Source: an uncultured Alistipes sp. (GTDB lineage Bacteria; Bacteroidota; Bacteroidia; Bacteroidales; Rikenellaceae). From it: 5,138 nt of DNA. Location: positions 1 to 5,138 of the forward strand of contig CAKVKI010000191.1 of the NCBI GenBank assembly GCA_934754975.1, read 5' to 3'. A model generated the notes under the pieces. That model searched no databases and was not told the origin of the DNA. It saw only the letters and a list, made by a program, of their open reading frames with translations. This document shows positions 1-5,138 of the stretch, piece by piece. Both the position numbers and the translations under genes were made by a program. Position 1 is the stretch's first letter, and each line of letters begins with the position of its first letter.

Positions 1-464
1 CCCCAGACGCCGATCAGCAGGTACATCGGGATCAGCGCCACTTCGTAGAACATGAACATCGTGAAGAGGTCCACCGAGATAAAGAACCCGAAAACGCCGA
101 CGCTCAGCAGGCAGAACCAGAGGAAGTACTCCTTGACCTGCGTTTCCATCCGCCACGAAGCGAACGTACCAGTAAATACGATGACGGCCGACAGCAGCAG
201 CATGGCGACCGAAATGCCGTCCACGCCCACCGCATAGTGGATATTGAGCGGAGCGTACCACACATGACTCGCGGTAAAGAGCATGGCGGCCGTTTCGCCC
301 GCTTCGCGCAGGCCGAGGTAGCGCAGCACCAGCGCCGCCGCCAGCGCCAGCAGCAGCGAAGATCCCGCCACCATCACGGCATGGATCTGCCGCGTCGATT
401 TCGACAGCCAAAGCCCCAGCATCATCAGCAGCGGAATGACGGGAAACAAGGATAATATATTCAT
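1..464 (-). CDS. nuoM: NADH-quinone oxidoreductase subunit M (NuoM), 5' part, cut by window edge
   Basis: NuoM is an antiporter-like, proton-pumping membrane subunit of Complex I. I translated 154 codons from the ATG at 464; the frame stays open to the window edge, so roughly the first third of a protein usually near 500 residues is present. It begins MNILSLFPVIPLLMM, a first membrane helix, followed by a second hydrophobic stretch at about residues 30-50. The family segment VDGISVAMLLLSAVI lies at 81-95, and FYEVALIPMYLLIGVW near 139-154. Glu141 in that segment corresponds to the essential proton-channel Glu144 of E. coli NuoM. The related NuoL and NuoN differ here: NuoL has FWELVGVSSYLLIGF at the equivalent place. 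The start lies 12 bases after the nuoL stop, consistent with one operon. No Shine-Dalgarno sequence is evident. Identity is based on motifs and gene order; the rest of the gene lies outside the window. Confidence 0.96.
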   Translation of the reverse strand, partial: MNILSLFPVIPLLMMLGLWLSKSTRQIHAVMVAGSSLLLALAAALVLRYLGLREAGETAAMLFTASHVWYAPLNIHYAVGVDGISVAMLLLSAVIVFTGTFASWRMETQVKEYFLWFCLLSVGVFGFFISVDLFTMFMFYEVALIPMYLLIGVW

Positions 465-472
465 AACAACTT

Positions 473-488
473 CGGATTAACGGATTAA
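473..488. repeat. 8-bp perfect tandem duplication spanning the nuoL stop codon
   Basis: The unit CGGATTAA occurs twice head to tail. On the coding strand this is TTAATCCG repeated, and it encodes the last nuoL codons (Leu-Ile-Arg) and the TAA stop. With only one copy the nuoL frame would not stop at this point. It is short enough to be chance or a slippage product. Confidence 0.5.
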
Positions 489-2369
489 CAGCAGGATGAT
501 CGTAAAGCCCAGCGCCCCGCCGAGGAACCAGATGCAGTAACGCTGCACGCTGCCGCTCTGCATGTCGCGGATCGCGTACGCCGCGCCGTTGGCCGCCCGG
601 GCCAGCAGATTCATAAAACCGTCCACGACGTGACGGTCGAACCACGCGATCGGGGTCGAAACAGAGCGGAAGATCACCTTGTGGGTGACGAACTGATAAA
701 CGTCGTCGATATAGAATCGGTTGTATGCCGCCCTGTGCAGGCCGCGGAATCGTTCCGCCAGCGAGTCGGCGACGGGCTGGCGCTCACGCAGGTACATCCA
801 CGTCGCCAGCGCAATGCCCGCGGCAGCCACGCAAAGGCTCACGCCCGCCACGCTCCAGTCGATATGAATCGTGTAGGGCATGCCGTCGCTGCTGACGAAC
901 TTCCCGAACGGGATCGCGCCCCCGACGAGCGTCACCGCCGCCAAAAACACCAGCGGCAGGGTCATCGTCAGCGGAGCCTCATGCGGCCTGTGCGCGGCAT
1001 GCAGCTCCCGGTTCTCGCGCCCCCAGAAGATGTTGTAGTAAAGGCGGAACATGTAGAACGCCGTCAGTCCGGCGACGGCGGTCATCAGCCACCCCATCGC
1101 GGGGCTGAACGCGAAGCAGGCCGTCAGAATCTCGTCCTTCGAGAAGAAACCGCTCAGGGGCCAGATGCCCGCAATGGCCAGGCAGGCGACGAGGAACGTG
1201 GCGTGCGTCACGGGCATATACTTGCGCAGGCCGCCCATGGCCGACATTTCGTTGGAATGGACGGCGTGGATGATACATCCGGCGCCGAGGAACAGCAGGG
1301 CCTTGAACATGGCGTGGGTGAAGAGGTGGAACATCGAAGCCATGTAACCCAGCCCGCCCGCATGCGGATCGGCTGAGGTGCAGACGCCCAGCGCCACGAT
1401 CATAAAGCCGATCTGCGAAATGGTGCTGAACGCCAGCACGCGCTTGATGTCGCTCTGCACGCAGGCCACCACAGCGGCGTACAACGCCGTAAACGCACCG
1501 ATGTAGGCCGTCCAGTGAAGCACTTCGGGCGCATAGCCGATAAAGAGCGGGAACATGCGCGCCACGAGGTAAACGCCCGCCACGACCATCGTCGCGGCAT
1601 GAATCAGCGCCGACACAGGCGTCGGGCCTTCCATGGCGTCGGGCAGCCAGATATGAAGCGGGAACATGGCGCTCTTGCCCGCGCCGCCGATGAACATCAG
1701 CCCCAGCGCCAGCGGGATCATCGTCCCTGCGGCGGCCAGCAGCTGCACCTCGGGCGTAAAAGAGAACGTTCCGGCATAATAGCCGTAGAAGAGGATTCCG
1801 ACAAGGAATCCCAGGTCGGCGAAGCGCGTCACGATAAAGGCCTTTTTCGACGCGGCGACGGCCTCCTTCTTCGTATAGTAGAAGCCGATCAGCAGGTAGG
1901 AGCTGACGCCCACCAGCTCCCAGAACAAATACATCTGGAAAATATTGGTAGCCACCACAAGCCCCATCATGCTCATCGTAAACAGCGACAGGAAGGCATA
2001 GTAACGCTGAAAGCCCCGTTCGCCCTTCATATAGCCCAGCGAGTAGATATGCACCATCAGCGAGACGGTCGAGATCACCACGAGCATCATCACCGAAATC
2101 GGGTCCAGCAGGATGCCCATGTCGATATGCAGCGTTTGGCTGATCGGCAGCCAGACCGCATTCCACGGAATCAGCGTCGGGAAAGCCCCGGCGGCGTCGC
2201 GCCCGGCCGTGAAGTACCCGTACGCCGTACAGTAACACAGCAGCGTCACCACACCCAGCACCGCCGTGCCGACGAGGCCCGCCGCCGCGGGTTTGAGCTT
2301 CATGCCGGCCAAGCCTAAGAAGAGGAAGCTCAGCAGGGGCAGCAGCAGAATCAGAATCGTATATTCCAT
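477..2369 (-). CDS. nuoL: NADH-quinone oxidoreductase subunit L (NuoL), proton-pumping membrane subunit
   Basis: NuoL is the distal antiporter-like subunit of the Complex I membrane arm and pumps protons. At 630 residues it is close to the usual length (613 in E. coli). Visible landmarks: LLDPISVMMLVVIS at 87-100; FWELVGVSSYLLIGF at 149-163 with channel Glu151; TRFADLGFLVG with Asp185; GGAGKSAMFPLHIWLPDA at 228-245 with Lys232; PTPVSALIHAATMV with His257; MFHLFTHAMFKALLFLGAG with His348 and His352; and SGFFSKDEIL with Lys411. These match E. coli Glu144, Asp178, Lys229, His254, His334, His338 and Lys399 by motif. The C-terminal region from about 550 (YNRFYIDDVYQFV) to 630 should hold the long lateral helix that runs along the membrane arm and the last transmembrane anchor. 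It starts 22 bases after nuoK and stops (TAA) 12 bases before nuoM. All key residues are present, so the subunit should be functional. Confidence 0.98.
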   Translation of the reverse strand: MEYTILILLLPLLSFLFLGLAGMKLKPAAAGLVGTAVLGVVTLLCYCTAYGYFTAGRDAAGAFPTLIPWNAVWLPISQTLHIDMGILLDPISVMMLVVISTVSLMVHIYSLGYMKGERGFQRYYAFLSLFTMSMMGLVVATNIFQMYLFWELVGVSSYLLIGFYYTKKEAVAASKKAFIVTRFADLGFLVGILFYGYYAGTFSFTPEVQLLAAAGTMIPLALGLMFIGGAGKSAMFPLHIWLPDAMEGPTPVSALIHAATMVVAGVYLVARMFPLFIGYAPEVLHWTAYIGAFTALYAAVVACVQSDIKRVLAFSTISQIGFMIVALGVCTSADPHAGGLGYMASMFHLFTHAMFKALLFLGAGCIIHAVHSNEMSAMGGLRKYMPVTHATFLVACLAIAGIWPLSGFFSKDEILTACFAFSPAMGWLMTAVAGLTAFYMFRLYYNIFWGRENRELHAAHRPHEAPLTMTLPLVFLAAVTLVGGAIPFGKFVSSDGMPYTIHIDWSVAGVSLCVAAAGIALATWMYLRERQPVADSLAERFRGLHRAAYNRFYIDDVYQFVTHKVIFRSVSTPIAWFDRHVVDGFMNLLARAANGAAYAIRDMQSGSVQRYCIWFLGGALGFTIILLLIR

Positions 2370-2391
2370 AAGAGTCGTTTTTCGTTTTTGG
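2370..2391 (-). promoter_or_regulatory. A-rich translation leader of nuoL
   Basis: The 22-base gap between nuoK and nuoL reads, on the coding strand, with AAAAACG twice in succession and no GGAGG-like Shine-Dalgarno motif. Bacteroidota genes commonly start behind A-rich leaders and do not rely on Shine-Dalgarno pairing, so this probably serves as the initiation region. The role is inferred from position and composition. Confidence 0.4.
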
Positions 2392-2700
2392 CTACCACTT
2401 CATCTCCCGCAGGCTCTTGACCTCGATGTTGCGGATATTGCGGTAAATGTTGATGATGATGGCGATGGCGACGGCCGTTTCGGCGGCGCTGATGCCGATG
2501 GCGAACAGCGTAAAGAAGAATCCTTCCAGCTGTTCCGGGAAGAGGAACCGGTTGAAGACGACGAAATTGATATCGACCGAATTGAGGATCAGCTCGACGG
2601 AGATCAGCATCGCCAGCAGGTTGCGGCGCGTGACGAATCCGTAAATTCCCACGAACATCATGATCGTGGAGAGGACGAGGTAATATTCCATGTGTATCAT
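2392..2700 (-). CDS. nuoK: NADH-quinone oxidoreductase subunit K (NuoK)
   Basis: NuoK is a small three-helix membrane subunit (MrpC-like) in the proton-transfer chain linking the quinone site to the pumping subunits. At 102 residues it matches the family (100 in E. coli). Helices are expected at about 3-21, 28-50 and 60-85. The motif RRNLLAMLISVELILNSVD (25-43) carries Glu36, and IGISAAETAVAIA (68-80) carries Glu74; these correspond to the conserved Glu36 and Glu72 of E. coli. The conserved GFVTRRNLL segment precedes the second helix. The stop is TAG. The start at 2700 is 12 bases after the nuoJ stop; a second ATG three codons in (2691, giving MEYYLVL) is a possible alternative start and would not affect any motif. 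It lies between nuoJ and nuoL in the usual order. Confidence 0.98.
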   Translation of the reverse strand: MIHMEYYLVLSTIMMFVGIYGFVTRRNLLAMLISVELILNSVDINFVVFNRFLFPEQLEGFFFTLFAIGISAAETAVAIAIIINIYRNIRNIEVKSLREMKW

Positions 2701-2712
2701 AGCCGTACTTTT

Positions 2713-3222
2713 TTAGCGTTTGCGTGCGATGAGGATTCCGCCGACGATGCAGGCCAGCAGCAGGATGCTGATGACCTCGAACGGCAGCACGTAGCCGTGC
2801 TTGCCGCTGCTCATCAGCGCATGGCCGATGGTCTGCACGTGCAGTTCGCCGTGGACGAAATGCGAGGGTCTGAAATCGTGTCCGAGCGTCACATAAAGAC
2901 AGACGCCGAGACTCACCAGCGTCGCGGCCAGCCCCACGAAGAGTTTATATCCTTTCAGGTCCTCCGACTTGTCGCCCTGGCTCGACGTCAAGAGGATCGA
3001 AAAGACGTACAGCACCGTGATGCCGCCGGCATAGATCAGCAGCTGCACCGCGCCGAGGAACGAATAGTTGAGCTGGAAATAGATGCCCGCCGTACCGAAC
3101 AGCACGAACAGCAGGTAGGTCGCCGCGCGCAGGATGCGCTTGGTCGTCACGGCCAGCAGGGCGCTCACGGCCGTGAAGACCGCCAGCACCGTAAAGACGA
3201 TTAATTCGAGTGTTATCTCCAT
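2713..3222 (-). CDS. nuoJ: NADH-quinone oxidoreductase subunit J (NuoJ)
   Basis: NuoJ is a membrane subunit next to NuoK and NuoH that takes part in coupling quinone reduction to proton movement. At 169 residues it is near the usual size (184 in E. coli). Five hydrophobic segments can be seen at about 5-26, 30-50, 56-79, 93-113 and 146-166. The third holds the family signature GAVQLLIYAGGITVLYVFSI (57-76), the helix that in solved structures contains the pi-bulge switching during turnover. The C-terminus shows the typical LPFEVISILLLACIVGGILI followed by basic residues. A hydrophilic stretch at about 114-145, containing several His residues, joins the last two helices. It starts 3 bases after the nuoI stop (TAA GCC ATG), so translation is probably coupled. 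Confidence 0.97.
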   Translation of the reverse strand: MEITLELIVFTVLAVFTAVSALLAVTTKRILRAATYLLFVLFGTAGIYFQLNYSFLGAVQLLIYAGGITVLYVFSILLTSSQGDKSEDLKGYKLFVGLAATLVSLGVCLYVTLGHDFRPSHFVHGELHVQTIGHALMSSGKHGYVLPFEVISILLLACIVGGILIARKR

Positions 3223-3225
3223 GGC

Positions 3226-3666
3226 TTATCGTTTGTTCAGGGTTTTGACCAGCTTTTCGCGTGTGTAGACCGCATGTTCGAAGTCGGTCGAGAAACGGAT
3301 CGCCCCGGTCGGGCAGGCATTGACGCACAGATGGCAGAACATGCACGCGCCCAGATCGTACTCATAGAGCGCCAGCCGTTTGCGGCTCTTGCCCGTTTCG
3401 GGATCGGCGACCGTTTCGGTCGTGATGCGGATGGTGCCGTTGGGACACGCCGACTGACACAGGCCGCAGGCGATACATTTGTTCCGTCCCTCGGCGTCGT
3501 GCGGCATGGTCAGTTCGCCGCAGAAGCGGTCGAACATCCTGAGCGTGGCGCGGTTCTCCGGATACTGCTCGGTGACCTTGGGCGTGAAAAACTCACGGCC
3601 CGTCACCTTGAGTCCCGTCAGGAGCGACCCCACTCCGTGAAAGAATCCTTTGATATAGCTTTTCAT
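3226..3666 (-). CDS. nuoI: NADH-quinone oxidoreductase subunit I (NuoI), 2x[4Fe-4S] ferredoxin-like
   Basis: NuoI carries clusters N6a and N6b, which pass electrons along the peripheral arm towards NuoB (N2) and quinone. Two CxxCxxCxxxCP motifs are complete: Cys64, Cys67, Cys70, Cys74 (KCIACGLCQSACP) and Cys108, Cys111, Cys114, Cys118 (ACMFCHLCVNACPTGAI). As in other 8Fe ferredoxin folds, the fourth Cys of each motif is expected to ligate the opposite cluster. The protein has 146 residues, shorter than E. coli NuoI (180). The N-terminal part (1-30) contains GFFHGVGSLLTGLKVTGREFF, split here only by my numbering, as expected for the membrane-facing amphipathic helix. Just before the first motif the usual R-(F/Y)-R-G is RFCG (47-50), adding Cys49. 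It starts 2 bases after the nuoH stop. Position between nuoH and nuoJ confirms the assignment over a generic ferredoxin. Confidence 0.97.
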   Translation of the reverse strand: MKSYIKGFFHGVGSLLTGLKVTGREFFTPKVTEQYPENRATLRMFDRFCGELTMPHDAEGRNKCIACGLCQSACPNGTIRITTETVADPETGKSRKRLALYEYDLGACMFCHLCVNACPTGAIRFSTDFEHAVYTREKLVKTLNKR

Positions 3667-3668
3667 GG

Positions 3669-4745
3669 CTAAAAATGCAGTTTAAATACGACGACAACGA
3701 CCATCAGCAGCAGGTTGGCCAGTCCGATAGGCACCAAATACTTCCATTCGAGCGTCAGTATCTGGTCGATACGCAGACGCGGGAATGTCCACTTGATCCA
3801 CATCAGCAGCCACACCACGAAGAACGCCTTGCCGAAAAACCAGACGAAGCCCGGAATGTAGTCCATCGCGGCGTTGAAGCCCTCCCAGCCGGAGATATGC
3901 AGCGGCATCCATCCTCCGAGGAAGATCGTGGCGGCGACGCCCGCGACGATGAACAGGTTGACGAACTCGGCGACGTAGAAGAGTCCGAAGTGCATGCCCG
4001 AATATTCGGTATGATACCCCGCCGTCAGCTCCGACTCGGCTTCCGGCAGGTCGAACGGGCCGCGGTTCACCTCGGCGTTGCCCGCGATCAGGTAGATCAC
4101 GAAGGCGATCAGCGCCGGAATATGGCCCTTGAAGATAAACCAGCCGTCGGCCTGCCGGGCCACGATCTCGGAGAACTGCATGGTGTCGGTCAGCACGATG
4201 ATCGTCAGGATCGAAAGGCCGATCGAAAGCTCGTACGAAATCATCTGCGCGCCGCTCCGCATGGCGCCGATGAGCGAATACTTGTTGTTGGAACTCCACC
4301 CCGCCAGCAGGATGCCGACCACGCCGATCGACGATGCGGCCATCATGAAGAAGACGCCCACGTTGAAGTCCAGCACCTCCAGCCCCTTGTTCACGGGCAG
4401 GCAGGCGAACGCCAGCACCGACGCCAGGATAACGATGTAGGGCGCGAGGTTGTAGAGGAACTTGTCCGAACGGCGGATGGTGATGATCTCCTTGGTGAGC
4501 ATTTTGAATACGTCGCAGATGACCTGCAGCGTGCCCCACGGCCCTACGCGGACGGGTCCCAGACGGCACTGGAAGGCCGCGCAGACCTTGCGTTCCATGA
4601 AAATCATCAGGATGGCGATCACCGTATACATCAGCAGCAAGCAGACGCCGACGATCACGCACTCCAGAAAGACCGCCAGTCCGAGGGGCATCAGCGACGT
4701 GAGCAGCCCGTGGATCCAGCTCGTTACTATACTAAAATCAAACAT
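3669..4745 (-). CDS. nuoH: NADH-quinone oxidoreductase subunit H (NuoH), quinone-site membrane subunit
   Basis: NuoH (ND1 homologue) forms the membrane part of the quinone chamber and the docking face for the peripheral arm. At 358 residues it is somewhat longer than E. coli NuoH (325). Signatures in order: MERKVCAAFQCRLGPVRVGP (50-69), DVFKMLTKE (78-86), GWSSNNKYSLIGAMRSGAQM (149-168) followed by ISYELSIG, NRGPFDLPEAESELTAGYHT (227-246) followed by EYSGMHFGLFYVAEF, and FPRLRIDQILTLEWKYLVP (321-339). The acidic residues of the DLPEAESEL loop and the Arg/Glu pair of ERK, which line the quinone entry and coupling path in solved structures, are intact. The extra length falls mostly at about 280-302, between GGW and the next helix. 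The stop is TAG. It is the first gene after a 170-base gap downstream of nuoD and is followed by nuoI after 2 bases. Confidence 0.98.
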   Translation of the reverse strand: MFDFSIVTSWIHGLLTSLMPLGLAVFLECVIVGVCLLLMYTVIAILMIFMERKVCAAFQCRLGPVRVGPWGTLQVICDVFKMLTKEIITIRRSDKFLYNLAPYIVILASVLAFACLPVNKGLEVLDFNVGVFFMMAASSIGVVGILLAGWSSNNKYSLIGAMRSGAQMISYELSIGLSILTIIVLTDTMQFSEIVARQADGWFIFKGHIPALIAFVIYLIAGNAEVNRGPFDLPEAESELTAGYHTEYSGMHFGLFYVAEFVNLFIVAGVAATIFLGGWMPLHISGWEGFNAAMDYIPGFVWFFGKAFFVVWLLMWIKWTFPRLRIDQILTLEWKYLVPIGLANLLLMVVVVVFKLHF

Positions 4746-4767
4746 ATCTGTAAGTTTTTTCCTTTTT
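4746..4767 (-). promoter_or_regulatory. A-rich translation leader of nuoH
   Basis: On the coding strand the bases just before the nuoH ATG contain AAAAAGGAAAAAA (4755-4767), with 15 bases from the GG to the ATG. That is too far for a normal Shine-Dalgarno interaction, so the A-rich tract itself is the more likely initiation signal, as is usual in Bacteroidota. This is a positional and compositional inference. Confidence 0.4.
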
Positions 4768-4799
4768 CAATCCGTTTTCCGCTCTCCCCGGTTGCAATT

Positions 4800-4880
4800 C
4801 ACGGCCTATAGCCGTGCTTACAAATCCGACCCCACCCTAAATCCCTCCCTCGGGAGGGACTTATGTCCGCCTATGGCGGA
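4800..4880. repeat. Cluster of three hairpins, probable REP-like intergenic element
   Basis: The nuoD-nuoH gap (4746-4915) has no gene I can support. Its centre holds three perfect inverted repeats in 81 bases: 4800-4805 with 4811-4816 (6-bp stem, 5-base loop), 4842-4848 with 4853-4859 (7-bp stem, 4-base loop) and 4866-4871 with 4875-4880 (6-bp stem, 3-base loop). The outer two share a CCTAT(A/G)GC core in the same orientation. The section between the first two is rich in C and lacks coding character. Several closely spaced GC-rich hairpins between genes of one operon resemble REP/BIME-type dispersed repeats. Only one copy lies in this window, so repetition in the genome is inferred, not seen. 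Confidence 0.5.
4842..4859 (-). other. Strongest hairpin of the nuoD-nuoH gap, possible mRNA stability element
   Basis: A 7-bp stem (TCCCTCC pairing with GGAGGGA) around a 4-base loop. On the coding strand it is followed by TTTAGGG and not by a run of T, so it does not look like an efficient intrinsic terminator. If transcribed it could act as an RNA-processing or stability structure between the nuoD and nuoH cistrons. The structure is visible; the function is inferred. Confidence 0.4.
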
Positions 4881-4915
4881 AAGTGCAATCCGGGAGATGC
4901 GGAGAAAACAAATCA

Positions 4916-5138
4916 TCAGCGGTCTATATCGGGTACGACGTAATCGAGCGTGCCTCCGATGGCGATCAGGTCGGCGATTTTCGTCCCCCGGGCGATGGTT
5001 TCGAGACACGCCACCAGCGGCAGTCCCGTCGAACGGAACTTCATGCGGTAAGGCGACTTGTCGCCCCTGCTCTCGATAAACACGCCGAACTCGCCGCGGC
5101 TCCCCTCGACGGCGGCGTAGTAGCTGCCTTCGGGAATG
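4916..5138 (-). CDS. nuoD: NADH-quinone oxidoreductase subunit D (NuoD, or D part of a NuoCD fusion), C-terminal end
   Basis: NuoD is the 49-kDa-type subunit that forms the quinone pocket together with NuoB and NuoH. Only the last 73 codons and the TGA stop (4916-4918) are present; the frame is open to the right edge. The fragment begins IPEGSYYAAVEGSRGEFGVF, matching the family pattern P-E-G...Y..vE.prGe.gv, continues with SPYRMKFRS (28-36), and ends IADLIAIGGTLDYVVPDIDR, the typical D-L.aI..tLD....(D/E)-(I/V)-D-R terminus. Group 4 [NiFe]-hydrogenase large subunits, which are homologous, would have a DPCxxC motif here; no cysteine pair is present, so this is a quinone-reducing Complex I subunit. 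Whether NuoC is fused at the N-terminus, as in some bacteria, cannot be seen. The gene ends 170 bases before nuoH. Confidence 0.95.
   Translation of the reverse strand, partial: IPEGSYYAAVEGSRGEFGVFIESRGDKSPYRMKFRSTGLPLVACLETIARGTKIADLIAIGGTLDYVVPDIDR

Noticed and set aside
979..2238. Minus-strand open frame of 419 codons inside nuoL, and a 326-codon one inside nuoH (3682-4662)
   Set aside because: These are out-of-frame readings of nuoL and nuoH, Arg/Gly/Ala-rich with low-complexity character. The true frames carry all family motifs.
3675..4811. Long plus-strand open frame (378 codons) opposite nuoH, and similar ones at 2266-3204, 1515-2318 and 630-1376
   Set aside because: They lie antisense to strongly conserved nuo genes. 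Their translations are rich in His, Arg, Gln, Asp and Glu with no domain motif, as expected for frames opposite GC-rich membrane-protein genes.
4842..4862. Rho-independent terminator after nuoD
   Set aside because: The stem is only 7 bp and no T-run follows on the coding strand (TTTAGGG), so strong termination is not supported.
4770..4915. Bacteroidota-type promoter (TTTG near -33 and TAnnTTTG near -7) upstream of nuoH
   Set aside because: TTTG occurs on the coding strand, but I found no TAnnTTTG at proper spacing, so an internal promoter is not supported by sequence.
4818..5009. 63-codon minus-strand frame overlapping the nuoD end and the hairpin region
   Set aside because: It is out of frame with nuoD, Arg-rich, and runs through the hairpin cluster. 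There is no recognisable motif.
4916..5138. Group 4 [NiFe]-hydrogenase (Ech/Hyf-like) or Mrp-type complex in place of Complex I
   Set aside because: The large-subunit C-terminus lacks the DPCxxC nickel-binding motif, and the H-I-J-K-L-M set with canonical lengths and motifs is that of Complex I.

Overview
The window is a segment of a bacterial respiratory Complex I (nuo) operon. Every gene lies on the minus strand and reads right to left: 3' end of nuoD (right edge), nuoH, nuoI, nuoJ, nuoK, nuoL, and the 5' part of nuoM (left edge). Five genes are complete (H, I, J, K, L) and two are cut by the window ends (D, M). All seven carry strong family signatures, so the gene calls are secure.

The DNA is GC-rich, and the starts lack clear Shine-Dalgarno sites, having A-rich or unremarkable leaders instead. 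Together with the gene order D-H-I-J-K-L-M, this points to Bacteroidota, most likely a GC-rich Bacteroidales lineage such as Alistipes. The genus is an inference from composition and protein style, not proven here.

Layout: 4916-5138 nuoD C-terminus; 4746-4915 a 170-base non-coding gap with three compact hairpins and an A-rich nuoH leader; 3669-4745 nuoH; 3226-3666 nuoI; 2713-3222 nuoJ; 2392-2700 nuoK; 477-2369 nuoL; 1-464 start of nuoM. The gaps from nuoH to nuoM are only 2, 3, 12, 22 and 12 bases, so these genes are almost surely co-transcribed. The gap between nuoD and nuoH is the only sizeable one.

How they work together: NuoD and NuoI belong to the peripheral arm that carries electrons to quinone (probably menaquinone). 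NuoH forms the membrane side of the quinone site. NuoJ and NuoK link it to the antiporter-like proton-pumping subunits NuoL and NuoM. The NADH-oxidising module genes nuoE, nuoF and nuoG, which in many bacteria lie between nuoD and nuoH, are absent from that position. This fits the reduced Complex I known from Bacteroides, whose electron donor is probably not NADH directly. No new system was found. The items most worth a second look are the missing NADH module, the hairpin cluster that looks like a dispersed repeat, and a substitution beside the first iron-sulfur motif of NuoI.
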